Source of the DNA: G963422445 sp963422445 | GTDB lineage: Bacteria > Pseudomonadota > Alphaproteobacteria > Thalassobaculales > Thalassobaculaceae | Assembly (NCBI GenBank): GCA_963422445.2 | Contig: OY729512.2 | Location: 2,914,001 to 2,978,000 of the forward strand | DNA length: 64,000 nucleotides | Direction: 5' to 3' | Shown here: one piece after another, positions 7,459 through 16,665 of the stretch | Numbering within the stretch: the first letter of the stretch is position 1 | Layout of the letters: each line of letters opens with the position of its first letter | Notes under the pieces: generated by a model | Databases searched by the model: none | Told to the model about the DNA's origin: nothing | The model's input: the letters and a program-made list of their open reading frames with translations, nothing else | Made by a program: the position numbers and the translations under genes

Positions 7459-9787
7459 CTATCAATCTCCCACTGCTGAGAAGGTTCCGTTCATTGGATG
7501 TTGTTCCATGCGTTGATGAAGTCGATTCCGGCTTTGTATCGCTGCCATGCCTGCCAGATTTTCTCGGTTCCGGGGAGGGGCTGTTGCTTGCTGGGATGGA
7601 AGCCTGCGACGCGTGCGAGGTCGACCACGACGGTGCGGATGTCGGGAGGCTTGCCGGGCGGGGCGCGGATGATGCGATGGTATCTGAGCCAGACTTAGAG
7701 GACGTTGATTTCGTGCTCGGTGAAGCGCTCGCGCGCGGGCATGTGAGGCTTGTCGCGGGCGAGGCGTTCGAGGTCCATGACGCGCCATGCGGTGACGCCG
7801 TCGAAGGCGAGACACTTTCGCAGGTCGTCGGCGTCGTCGAGCCTGCGATCCTCGACGCGGGTGCCGACCTTGAGGATCCTGAAGTATTCCTCGACGGTCC
7901 AGCGCGCCTCGTACCAGGCAACGATGCGCCGGGCGTTGTCGATGTCGGCCTCGCCCTCGGTGGTGAGCAAGAGCCAGTGGAGCGGCTTGCAGCGCTTCGG
8001 CGGGTCGGGTTCCTGGACCGAGACGGCGAGCATGGGCAGCGGCGCCTGGTTGGCCCTGTTCCTCGGCGGCGCGCAGGTCGAGGCGGGCCTTGCGCCTGCG
8101 GCGTCTGCGGGGACCGCCGCAGGGGAGGCGTTCGATGGTTTTCGTCCCCAGCACCGGCTGCGCCGCCACGACGTCCCACAAGTCCGGTGTCTTGCCGTCG
8201 ACGACAGCCCGGCGCTGCCGGCCGCGGTCGGAGCGGATCAACAGCCCGTCGCCGCTCTCGCGCGCCTTGCAGAACATCTCCCATATGTCGCCCTCACGGT
8301 CGCAGACCGTGACCACGCGGGTGTCGGGACAGGCCATCGCGAGCTGCCCGGCGCTCTCGAGCCGGCGCAGCCAGCGCACGCTCTCCGGCTCGGCCTCGCC
8401 GGCCGCGTCCGCGCCGTCGCGCTGGGTGGCGTTGAGTTCGAACACCCCGAGCGGACGCCGGGTTTCGCTGATCGCAAGCCCGACATGGGCGAGGATCCCC
8501 CTTGTTCCCGAGCCGCCGCCGCCGAGGTCCACCAGGCCCGTGGTCTTGCGGTGGCCGTTGTAGTTCAGCGTCGTGGTGTCCTGGATGGCGAGGACCACCG
8601 GCTCCAGCCGGCAGCGCTCGACCGTCGCCTCGCGGTGGGGTTGAAGAATGTCGTCCATCTTGATCCTGTCGTTGGACAGCAGCCGGTAGGCGGCCTTCTG
8701 CTCCGCCTCTGCGGGGAAGATCACGGGCAGGGACGCACCGGGGGCATTCTCCCATGCCCGGCCCATCGCCAACAGCCGCTTGCGCAGGCGGCCGTCGGGA
8801 TGCGAGCTGCGGCCGTACTCGAAGTCGGCCCAGTCCGCGCCTTTGACCCGGCAGGGCTCGGGCGTCGTGCCGAGGATGGGCGCCGGCTCCCGGCACAAGG
8901 CGTCCCGCCAGCCCTCGGCCAAGGGCTTGATCCACACCGATTTCGGCGCCGCCGCGCGGCGCCCCGGCGGAGACCCCGAGGTCCGCTCGGCGCAACACTT
9001 CCAGCCCGCCGCGCGGTAGCAGGTGCCGCGCCGCTCGGGACCCACATAAGTGTAGGCGGCCAACGGCACGGCCCCATGCGCCGCCTGCCAGTCGCCGGCC
9101 AGGCGCGCCGTCGACAGCGCCAGCACATGCGACGCCAGATTGTCGACCCGGACGCCGGGCAGCAGGAGAAAGCGATGCTGGTTGACCAGCTGCGTCAGGT
9201 TGGCGACCCGCGCCGCAGCCGACCAGCCGATGAAGGCGTCGCGGGCCGCCTGATGCCAGCTCGCGGCGCAGAAGCCGATGCCGCCAAGGCGGCCGTGAAC
9301 CGACGAAACGATCCACCAGTTCAGCACCGCACCCGGCCTTCGCGACCACCCCTGCGGATGATGGCTCTCCATCATCTCCCGCCACGAGCGCTTGTCCGCC
9401 GCATCGCCGACCGGGACCAGCGTGACCTCCCCAAGCTCCGACAGCCCGCACCTCAGTTCCAGGTCCGGATAGCCCCGCTCGACCTCGCCGCCCACCGTTC
9501 CCGGCGTCCGGCACGGCATCGCCCGCGCCTCGGGCAACCAAATGCCCACCTTGTCCGACAGCCGCGACAGAGCCTTGCTCGCTTGGGCAAGACACGGAAC
9601 GCCCCGAGGGTTGCGCCAGTTCTCGCGCTCGCACAACTCGCGCGCCAGCGAATGGCGCGTCCGGCCCGTCTCGCCGGACGCCCCCTTCAGCCACTCAATC
9701 GTACCGGCGCTGAAATGCCGAAGCCCAATCTGCATGCCCAGAACATGCAGAACCGGCATTACCTTGTTAACTGTGTCCTATTGAAAG
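7459..9787 (-). mobile_element. IS4/Tn5-type element carrying a DruA-like domain
   Basis: 2329-bp element inserted in the PhyH gene. The target duplication CATATGCGCC is at 7449-7458 and 9788-9797. Short imperfect inverted ends read CTATCAAT on the left and ATTGAAAG on the right. A 10-bp duplication fits the IS4 family. The single large reverse-strand gene is a DUF4338-transposase fusion with damage near its C terminus. Confidence 0.85.
7492..9759 (-). pseudogene. DruA(DUF4338)-Tn5-type transposase fusion, broken near the C terminus
   Basis: The N-terminal part (about residues 1-290) matches DUF4338/DruA: an early LRHFSAGTIEWLKG region, then FIGWSAAARVANLTQLVNQH, LLPGVRVDNLASHVL and YVGPERRGTCYRAAGW. 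It is followed by a Tn5-like DNA-binding domain (ADWADFEYGRSSHPDGRL, AAYRLLSNDRI) and an RNase H-like core with LAIQDTTTLNY (first Asp) and VTVCDREGDIWEMF (second Asp). The frame is lost near 8100-8035; the following frame holds LLLTTEGEADIDNARRIVAWY and RWTVEEYFRILKVGTRVEDR (catalytic Glu), then a stop at 7695-7697 before the last block (KAGIDFINAWNNIQ). The DruA name comes from the Druantia defence system; here the domain belongs to a transposable element. Confidence 0.78.
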
Positions 9788-10322
9788 CATATGCGCCCGT
9801 TCGAATTCGATCGAGATCCACCGGTCAATCCGCATACGCCGGGAGCGGTCCAGTTGACGGGAAAGGCTGGTGACTGCGTGATTTTTTCGCATGCGCTCTG
9901 GCACGGTCCGGCACCGAATCATTCCGGACGGGCACGCAAGACCCTCCTGTACAACTACTGTCAGATGTTCATGCGACAGTATGATTTCGGGTCGGTGCCG
10001 GCGGTCTCGCAACGTGGGACACTACGGCAACGGCGCCTGCTTGGCGATCTCGGTTATGATTTCCGGCCCGGCTCATATTTCTATGTGCCGGATGATCAGA
10101 CGGAAATCATCCTCGGGGACGCGTCGACCGAATGAAAGGCCTGCCGCTATCGATCCAGGCAGGGGCGCTGCTGATGGACGCCGGCGTGGATTCCGCATGA
10201 CCATGGTTGCCACGCCCATCGGTCACCGAGCGCGGCGGGACACCGATCGTGTGTTTACAAGCGGGGGAACCTCTGAAACAGTCACCCGCACATCAACCGG
10301 ACAGTCGGGGAGCCTGAATTCA

Positions 10323-11417
10323 ATGAAAGCCGCCGTTCTCTACGAACCGAATACGCCGCTCGTGATCGAGGATGTCACGGTGCGCAAACCGCAATCGCGT
10401 GAAGTGCTGCTCCGTACAGCCGTCGCGGGTCTTTGTCATTCGGACCTGCATTTCATTGAAGGGCTCTATCCGCACCCTCTGCCGGTGGTTCTGGGCCATG
10501 AGTCCGCTTGCATTGTCGAGCAGGTCGGCTCCGAGGTGACTTACGTCAAACCCGGCGATCATGTCATTACCTGTCTGTCGGTGTTCTGCGGCACGTGTGA
10601 AAATTGCACCACCGGCCGGCCAATGATCTGCACCAACACCGACGTCAAGATGCCGCCCGGCAAGGCGCAGCGTCTCGAGTGGGGCAAGCCGGAGCAACTG
10701 CACACCGGCTTCAACTTGTCGTCATTCGCCGAACAGATGCTGGTGCATGAAAATGCGATCGTGAAGATCCGCAACGACATGCCGTTGGACCGCGCGGCCT
10801 TGATCGGTTGTGGTGTCATCACCGGCTTCGGAGCGGCCGTGAACACGGCGGCCGTAAAGATGGGGGAAACGGTGGCCGTGGTCGGCTGCGGCGGGGTTGG
10901 CATGGCTGCTGTCAACGGCGCCTATATTGCCGGCGCGGGCCGAGTTATCGCTGTCGACACCAATCCCGTGAAACTGCAGCTGGCGACGGAGCTTGGTGCG
11001 ACCGACGTGATCAATCCGAATGACGGGGATCCGGTCGAACGAATCAAGGACATGACCGGCGGCGGGGTTCATCACGCTATCGAGTGTCTCGGTCTCAAGA
11101 AGACCGCCGAACAATGCTTTGAGATGCTGGCGATGGGCGGCACCGCGACTATTGTCGGTATGGTGCCGTTTGGAGAAAAAATCGAACTGCATGGCTTCGA
11201 TTTTCTTCGCGAACGCAAAATCCAGGGATCTTCGATGGGGTCGAACCGTTTCCGAGTCGATATGCCGCGGCTGATTGAACTCTACATGCAGGATCGCTTG
11301 AAGCTTGGCCATTGGGTCTCGAACAAGATTAAGCTTGAAGAGATCAACGAGGGATTCCAGGCGATGAAGGATGGCAAGGTGATCCGGTCGGTGATCGATT
11401 TCCAGGCCGCAGCCTGA
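10323..11417 (+). CDS. Zinc-dependent alcohol dehydrogenase (MDR, class III-like)
   Basis: 364-aa medium-chain dehydrogenase, NAD(P)-dependent oxidation of an alcohol or reduction of an aldehyde. Catalytic-zinc ligands are visible in GLCHSDLHF and LGHESACIVE; structural-zinc cysteines follow in LSVFCGTCENCTTGRPMIC; the Rossmann glycine motif is VVGCGGVGMAAVNGA, with IAVDTNP (Asp favouring NAD) just after. The start is the ATG at 10323, because a longer in-frame reading upstream shows no family match. It lies downstream of the split PhyH gene and upstream of an enoyl-CoA hydratase, consistent with one catabolic unit. Substrate unknown. Confidence 0.92.
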   Translation: MKAAVLYEPNTPLVIEDVTVRKPQSREVLLRTAVAGLCHSDLHFIEGLYPHPLPVVLGHESACIVEQVGSEVTYVKPGDHVITCLSVFCGTCENCTTGRPMICTNTDVKMPPGKAQRLEWGKPEQLHTGFNLSSFAEQMLVHENAIVKIRNDMPLDRAALIGCGVITGFGAAVNTAAVKMGETVAVVGCGGVGMAAVNGAYIAGAGRVIAVDTNPVKLQLATELGATDVINPNDGDPVERIKDMTGGGVHHAIECLGLKKTAEQCFEMLAMGGTATIVGMVPFGEKIELHGFDFLRERKIQGSSMGSNRFRVDMPRLIELYMQDRLKLGHWVSNKIKLEEINEGFQAMKDGKVIRSVIDFQAAA

Positions 11418-11426
11418 TTCCAGAGT

Positions 11427-11463
11427 CCGGATAACGACGATGACAGGTGTCGCCGTTATCCGG
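11427..11463 (+). terminator. Perfect 10-bp hairpin after the alcohol dehydrogenase
   Basis: CCGGATAACG at 11427-11436 and its exact complement CGTTATCCGG at 11454-11463 enclose a 17-base loop, 10 bases after the stop codon. There is no run of T after the stem, so it may work as an mRNA-stabilising hairpin or a weak terminator. Confidence 0.55.
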
Positions 11464-11567
11464 TCCGTTCCCTGAAACGCAAGCTGCCGCTTTCGGACCG
11501 GTTTCTTTGTGGCCGCCGGTGAATGCGGCAGGCTCGAACATGATCAGTCCATGAGGGATCACGTCCC

Positions 11568-12368
11568 ATGTCTTCCGATCCGATTTTGCTTGATATCTCC
11601 AAGGGCGTCGCAACCGTTACGTTCAATCAGCCCGAGATCCGCAATGCCTTGACGGGGGAACTCAGGGTGGCCTTTCGAGAGGTGATGGGCGCGCTCGAAT
11701 TCAATGAGGCCGCGCGTTGTGTGGTCATCCAGGGGGCCGGGCAACATTTTCAGGCTGGCGGTGATATCCGGGCCATGGTCGATCGGCTGGATATGGACGA
11801 CTCGGAACGCCGACAGGCGATCCTCGAAGGCATCCACATGCTGCATCTGCCACTCTTTGCGATCCGGCGCATGGGCAAGCCGGTTGTTGCCAGCATTCGC
11901 GGTGCCGTTGCCGGCTTCGGTGTTGGGCTTGTCGCGTCATGCGATCTTGCGATTGCGGCTGACGATTCGTTCTTCACGCTTGCTTACTGCCACATCGGGG
12001 CCAGTCCGGACGGCGGATCGTCATATTTTGTCGGCCGTACGCTCGGCATGAAGCACCAGATGGAACTCGCGTTGCTCGGCGACCGTTTCGACGCCATCCG
12101 GGCGCGTGATCTCGGGTTGATCAATTGGGTGGTGCCGAGCGCCGTTCTGCAGGAAGAAACCGGCAAGCTGGCCACCCGTCTTGCCAATGGCCCGACGATA
12201 GCTTACGCCAACGCAAAGCGGCTGTTCAACCAGGTGAACCATCTCTCAATGGAATCGCAGTTGCAGATGGAAGCCGAACGCATGGCCGACAGTATGCTCA
12301 CCGAGGACCATGCAGAAGGCATTTCGGCGTTCATGGAAAAGCGGAGGCCGGTTTTTCGCGGGCGTTGA
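11568..12368 (+). CDS. Enoyl-CoA hydratase/isomerase family protein
   Basis: 266-aa crotonase-fold protein. The oxyanion-hole blocks are present: AGGDIRAMVDR (about residue 64) and GAVAGFGVGLVASCDLAIAA (about 110-129). The usual second catalytic Glu region reads YCHIGASPDGGSSYFVGR, where the position commonly holding Glu is Asp-Gly, so it may be an isomerase or hydrolase rather than a classical hydratase. The C terminus ends in FMEKRRPVFRGR, typical of the family. It is the last intact gene of the set that begins at 4789 and follows a hairpin after the alcohol dehydrogenase, so it may have its own promoter. Confidence 0.9.
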   Translation: MSSDPILLDISKGVATVTFNQPEIRNALTGELRVAFREVMGALEFNEAARCVVIQGAGQHFQAGGDIRAMVDRLDMDDSERRQAILEGIHMLHLPLFAIRRMGKPVVASIRGAVAGFGVGLVASCDLAIAADDSFFTLAYCHIGASPDGGSSYFVGRTLGMKHQMELALLGDRFDAIRARDLGLINWVVPSAVLQEETGKLATRLANGPTIAYANAKRLFNQVNHLSMESQLQMEAERMADSMLTEDHAEGISAFMEKRRPVFRGR

Positions 12369-12690
12369 AGGATTCGATGATTACTGTTTCGGTTTCCCTG
12401 TCAGAGCGATTCCTTTTTCGGGGCTGGATCAATTGCCGGAATGTTGCCGAAACCGGTGCGATTCGCTGCGAGACCGACCAGAGAGGCGAAGTTTGTCCGA
12501 AATTTCGGCAGATGGCCGCATTGTGCCGCTGTCACATGGCCCCATACCGTAACCGTTCATTCGGGGTTGAAGCCTCGCGTCGGAAGATTTTTTCATCCGT
12601 TGATTATAACTGCCCAGGGTATCATGTCGCTGACGGTGACGAGACGATTGTGGGTGCTGGTGTGGTGTCGTTGAGTCCCTGTTTCTTTTA
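12369..12690. other. Gap without a recognisable gene
   Basis: 322 bases between the enoyl-CoA hydratase and the type 1 IS1595 element. Short open frames (for example 12310-12552) have no family match. Its last eight bases, TTCTTTTA, are one arm of the element's target duplication. Confidence 0.5.
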
Positions 12691-13716
12691 GGCTAAATTC
12701 GTGAATCGTCGGCATCGTGATAGGATCTCGCCCGCTTCGCCTTGGCGGTCAGACAGATGGATCACGAGGGATTTCGGGATTGGTTCTCGCGTGTCGATGA
12801 GTTGAGGCGGCGCCGCGCAAGGCGGTGGCGGTGGTGCTGTCGCACCCGCCGGAGGGCGCGGCCTCGCTGGCTGCGATCGAGCTGGGCGTGGATGACGAGT
12901 GGCGCTGTCGGCATTGCGGCGCCGGCGGGGCGGTGTCGCGGGGCACGGCGCGCGGTCTTCGCCGTGTCCGGTGCAAGGCCTGTGGGAAGAGGTTCGGTGC
13001 GCTGACCGGCACAGCGCTGTCGGGCCTGTACCACAAGGAGCGCTGGCTGGCCTTTGGCGCCTCGCTTGCCGAAGGCGAGACGATCAAAGAGGCTGCAGAT
13101 CGCTGCGGGATAGCGCCGGGCACGGCGCATCGCTGGCGCCACCGCTTTCTGGCGGCGGTGCGCCAGGCGCTGGACCGGCTTGCCGGGATCGTCGAGGCTG
13201 ACGAGACCGTCGTTCTCGAGAGCTGCAAGGGGGAGCGGAAGCTGGACTGCAAGCCGCGCCGGCGCGGCGGGATGGCCCGCAAACCGGGCCTCGCGCGAGC
13301 AGGGGCCGATCCTGGTCGCCGCCGACCGTGCGGGCGAGACCCTCAGCCATGCCCTGCCCGCCCTCAACCCAGACAGCGTGAAGGAGGGGCTGGAGCCGGT
13401 CGTCGCACCGGATGCGCTGCTCGTCTCCGATGCCAACCGCTGCTATCCGCCCGTTGCGGCGGCGCTCGACATCCCACACGAGAGCATCAACGCTTCTGCC
13501 AGCGAGCGGGTCCGGCGCGCGCGGCACATCCAGACGGTCAATATCCGCCACAGCCAGATCAAGGGCGTCTTGCGCGGCTTCCGCGGCATCCTACCAAGGA
13601 CCTCGACAGCTATCTGAGGTGGTTCTATCTCATCGAACTCGGCGATCAGCCATCGCCCAGAGCCTGCCTCGTAGGCGGCGATGGCTGGACCGCGCCTACG
13701 AGTCACGAATTGAGCC
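12691..13716 (+). mobile_element. IS1595-type element, longer copy (type 1)
   Basis: 1026 bp. The ends are GGCTAAATTCGTG (12691) and CACGAATTGAGCC (13704-13716). An exact 8-bp direct repeat TTCTTTTA flanks it (12683-12690 and 13717-13724), defining the borders. Same element as 860-1773, opposite orientation. Confidence 0.9.
12758..13660 (+). pseudogene. IS1595-family transposase, frameshifted
   Basis: Begins with DHEGFRDWFSRVDELRRR, then shifts to a frame with an N-terminal zinc ribbon (CRHCG, CKACGKRFG) and GTALSGLYHKERWLAFG. This runs through GIVEADETVVLESCKGE, the first catalytic Asp block, and loses frame near 13285; the next frame gives ASREQGPILVAADRAGE, LLVSDANRCYPP and HSQIKGVLRGF. 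A final shift near 13595 separates it from TKDLDSYLRWFYLIEL. The last shift is also present in the copy at 860-1773, so both copies descend from an already damaged element. Confidence 0.8.
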
Positions 13717-14221
13717 TTCTTTTATCTTGACGTATAGAATCGTCGGTCTATGGGTGGCGTTCCCGCGTGACGGGAGTGGCGGATGGGGTCTTTAGAGTCG
13801 ACGGTGAGTTTGTGTCAGACGCTTTGTGCTGACGTCGCCGCACAATGTCGACATTGAGGTCATCCGGACGGCGGTGCGTTGATGATGCGCAAGCCGCCGG
13901 CCCTGCGCTCGGTCGACATCGATCGCGACATTCAAGCACTCGATGCCTTTGTCTGTGATCATCCGGTCAAACTGGTGCATGGCTGTGCGCATGCCTTTCT
14001 GCTGTCGTTTCCGTTCTCCGGCCGGGATCCGATCTACAGCGGTCCGCCGTATCTGCAGGTGACTCGGCGGTCGGCCCGGCGCTATTGCTTCGACTCCACA
14101 GATGCCGACCCTGTCGTGTTTCCGGATCTGCTCAAGCGGTACCCTATCAGGTGATAGTCTCGGGTCATCCCTCGGCGCTGTATGACGCGACGCTGGCTGG
14201 CTGGAGATGCAGGTGATCACC

Positions 14222-15403
14222 TAGTGTCCTGTACGCAAAGTTCGTATTGTTAAGGGGGTGGTGTCGATTCGGGGGGCATGGTGATGCGACTTTCGGTGGA
14301 GATCAAGCTGAGCGCGGACGAGCGCAACGAGCTTGAGCGGCTGTCGCGCGGGCGCAAAGTCTGGCGAGGCCTGTCCGATCGGGCGCACATCGTGCTGCTG
14401 GCGGCCGAAGGGCTTACCAATGTGCAGATTGGGAGCGTGCTGGGCGTGACCAGCCAGACCGCCAGGAAGTGGCGCAATCGCTTCGCAGAGCATCGTCTTG
14501 ACGGGCTTGACGACGAGCCGCGCTCCGGCCGTCCCCGGCGCATCGATGACGACGCCGTGGCCGAGGTGGTGCGCAAGACGCTTGAGGAGAAGCCTCGTGA
14601 CGCGACCCAATGGAGCACGCGCTCGATGGCGCAGGCGACGGGGTATGCGCCGTCGACGGTCAATCGCATCTGGCGAGCCTTTTCCCTTCAGCCGCACAGG
14701 AGCGAGACCTTCAAGCTCTCGGCAGACCCCTACTTCGTGGACAAGACGCGCGACATCGTGGGGCTCTACGTGGACCCGCCGCAGCATGCCATGGTCCTCT
14801 GCGTGGACGAGAAATCGCAGGTTCAGGCCCTCGATCGCACCCAGCCGCTGCTGCCGCTGCGCCCGGGGCAGGTCGAGCGGCGCACTCACGATTACAAGCG
14901 CAACGGCACGACCTCGCTCTTCGCAGCCCTTGACGTCGCCACAGGCAAGGTCATCGGACAGTGCTATCGGCGCCACCGCAGCGTGGAGTTCCGCAAGTTC
15001 CTGGATCACGTCGAGGCCAACGTGCCGCCCGACCTCGAGATCCACATCGTCATGGACAACTACTCGACCCACAAGACGAAGACGATCCGCGACGGGTTCG
15101 CCCGGCGACCGCGCTGGCATGTTCACTTCACCCCGACCTCTGCCTCGTGGCTCAACCAAGTCGAGCGCTTCTTCGCCGATCTGACAGAGAAGCAGATCCG
15201 GCGCGGGGTTCACCGATCGACCGTCGAGCTGGAGCAGGCGATCACCGGGTACATCGACACCGTCAACGAGGACCCCAAGCCCTTCCGCTGGCACAAGACA
15301 GCCGATGAAATCCTGGCGTCCATCAAGCGCTTCTGCCTCAGGACCCTCGAAACCGCTGCAGCCGCAACATCATAACGGTACGAACTTTGGAATCAGGACA
15401 CTA
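14222..15403 (+). mobile_element. IS630-type element, intact (type 1)
   Basis: Flanked by TA (14222-14223 and 15402-15403) within CTAG on both sides. Terminal inverted repeats of about 30 bp: CTAGTGTCCTG then AAAGTTCGTA on the left, mirrored by TACGAACTTTGG and CAGGACACTAG on the right. It carries one full transposase gene and interrupts the methylase remnant. Confidence 0.92.
14278..15375 (+). CDS. IS630-family transposase, intact
   Basis: 365-aa transposase (cut-and-paste at TA sites). An N-terminal helix-turn-helix region reads GLTNVQIGSVLGVTSQTARK, followed by a DDE core with CVDEKSQVQALDRTQP (first Asp), IHIVMDNYSTHKTK (second Asp) and TPTSASWLNQVERFFADLTE (Glu), all three in standard IS630 context. 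No frameshift or stop. ATG start at 14278; a second ATG two codons later is also possible. Of the IS630-type genes in the window, this and the copy at 59328-60404 are the only ones that look functional. Confidence 0.94.
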   Translation: MVMRLSVEIKLSADERNELERLSRGRKVWRGLSDRAHIVLLAAEGLTNVQIGSVLGVTSQTARKWRNRFAEHRLDGLDDEPRSGRPRRIDDDAVAEVVRKTLEEKPRDATQWSTRSMAQATGYAPSTVNRIWRAFSLQPHRSETFKLSADPYFVDKTRDIVGLYVDPPQHAMVLCVDEKSQVQALDRTQPLLPLRPGQVERRTHDYKRNGTTSLFAALDVATGKVIGQCYRRHRSVEFRKFLDHVEANVPPDLEIHIVMDNYSTHKTKTIRDGFARRPRWHVHFTPTSASWLNQVERFFADLTEKQIRRGVHRSTVELEQAITGYIDTVNEDPKPFRWHKTADEILASIKRFCLRTLETAAAATS

Positions 15404-15493
15404 GGGCCTGGTGCGGACCGAGGTCGTGTGGTTCAATTTCGCGCCCGACCGTACTCATTTGGCATCGTCGCCGGGGTTCGTTATCCGGCTCTC

Positions 15494-16648
15494 TAGTGGA
15501 TTGATTCCAACGTTTAGACCCTTCTTTTTCCTGCGGCAATGATGGTATCGGGATCGGCGGTCCAGACGAAGGGCCTGGCTTCGGTGGTGTTGTGTTCGTC
15601 GATGACGCGGCGGATGGCGTCCTGGAGTTCGCGTCCGGAACGGCAGACGCCGTATTTGAGACGGCGTCGTGTCAGCTTGGCAAAGACGCCTTCGACCGCA
15701 TTCAGCCACGAGCTCGATGTGGGGGTAAAGTGGAAGGTCCAGCGCGGATGGCGTGCGAGCCAGACCTGGACTTCCTTGTGCTTGTGAGTAGCGTCGTTGT
15801 CGAGGATGGCATGGACCGGGACGCCGGCAGGTATCGTGCGCTCGATGCGGTTGAGGAATCTCAGGAACTCCCGGTGGCGATGCCGACTGGCGTGCTGGCC
15901 GATGACCGTGCCGGCGAGCACGGTCAGGGCGGCAAACAGCGTCGTCGTGCCGTTGCGCTTGTAGTCATGTGTCATGGTGGCGCCGCGGCCTTTCTTCAGC
16001 GGCAGGCCGGGCTGTGTGCGGTCAAGTGACTGAATTTGCGACTTTTCATCGATCGACAGCACGACCGCGTGAGCCGGCGGTGCAACGGAGAGGCCGACGA
16101 TGTCGGTCAGCGTCTCGAGACAGGCGGGATCGTTCGAAAGTTTGAACGGCCGCCAGCGGTGCGGCATCAGGCCATGCGCATGCCAGACCGCCCAGACCCT
16201 CGAAGCGGTACCGCCCACAGCCTTCGCCATCGTCCGCAGCGTCCAGTGGGTCGCCGCGTGAGGCGGCGGGGTGTGGGTCAACTCTACGATCTTCGCCACC
16301 GGCTCAGGAGCCAGAGGCGTCTTGCCCGGCGGACGCGTCTTGTCCCGCAAAAGCCCGTCCACACCGTCTTCCATAGAAGCGATCCTGCCAGCGCCAGACA
16401 CTGTTCTTCGCCTTGCCGGCCTCTCTCATGATGGCCATCCTGCCGAGCCCATCGTCGCTCAGAAGAACGATGCGCGCCCGCCAGACGTGCTTCTGTGAGC
16501 TCTTCGGGTCCGGGACGACCGTTTCAAGGCGATGCCGGTCGTCCGAAGTGAGCGTGAATGAAACACCAGGGCGCATCTTGCAGGCCTCCGTGATCGACAA
16601 ATCAGAAGAACATAATAACGGATATATTTGTAACGATCTATCCACTAG
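15494..16648 (-). mobile_element. IS630-type element (type 2), first of a tandem pair
   Basis: Runs from TA at 15494-15495 to TA at 16647-16648. The left end CTAGTGGATTGATTCCAAC and right end (read inward) CTAGTGGATAGATCGTTAC form imperfect inverted repeats. A second, similar copy begins at the shared TA 16647-16648, so one element inserted into the terminal TA of the other. Confidence 0.82.
15514..16576 (-). pseudogene. IS630-family transposase in two frames (type 2, copy 1)
   Basis: The first frame starts with MRPGVSFTLTSDDRHRLE and runs to NSVWRWQDRF; a one-base shift (extra T in CTTCTATGG, near 16380) moves to the frame that continues MEDGVDGLLRDKTRPPGK and then uninterrupted to the stop. 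The DDE residues lie in LSIDEKSQIQSLDRTQP, HAILDNDATHKHKE and TPTSSSWLNAVEGVFAKLT. Apart from this one shift the gene is complete. The second copy carries the same shift at the same place, so it is either an inherited defect or an unusual translational arrangement. Confidence 0.78.
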
Positions 16649-16665
16649 TAGATTAATTTCAACAT

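Larger units (their letters stand above)
6939..10134 (+). pseudogene. Phytanoyl-CoA dioxygenase family gene split by an IS
   Basis: PhyH-type Fe(II)/2-oxoglutarate dioxygenase. The first part (6939-7458) carries the iron-binding HxD in YTHTDGGEG and ends in VFPGSH; the second (from 9788) resumes as HMRPFEFDRDPP and contains the distal histidine region DCVIFSHALWHGPAPN and the Arg used for 2-oxoglutarate (SGRARKTLL). The two parts join in frame when one copy of the 10-bp duplication CATATGCGCC and the 2329-bp element are removed, giving about 290 residues. Everything else is intact, so the insertion looks recent. The original role was probably hydroxylation of a substrate in the surrounding pathway. 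Confidence 0.88.
13879..15493 (+). pseudogene. DNA adenine methylase remnant, interrupted by an IS630 element
   Basis: Fragments of a D12-type DNA N6-adenine methyltransferase. From 13879: PVKLVHGCAHAFL, then DPIYSGPPYLQVTRRSARRY, where the normal DPPY catalytic motif reads GPPY. Near 14140 the frame shifts to QVIVSGHPSALYDATLAGW. An IS630 element (14222-15403) interrupts the gene, and the C terminus resumes after it as RTEVVWFNFAPDRTH, a typical end of the family. It is cut again by the next IS630 element at 15494. The mutated motif, frameshifts and insertions make it non-functional. Phage or plasmid origin is possible. Confidence 0.7.

Noticed and set aside
7459..9787. A Druantia antiphage system
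   Set aside because: Only a DruA-like domain is present, fused to a transposase; no DruB-E genes or large helicase are nearby.
7750..9873. A 707-codon open frame on the + strand
   Set aside because: It lies antisense to the DruA-transposase gene, is rich in Arg, Ala, Gly and Pro, and shows no domain motif; it is a GC-rich shadow frame.
860..13716. A composite transposon between the two inverted IS1595 type 1 copies
   Set aside because: Each copy is bracketed by its own target duplication (TTTATTTT/TTTGTTTT and TTCTTTTA), so they inserted independently.
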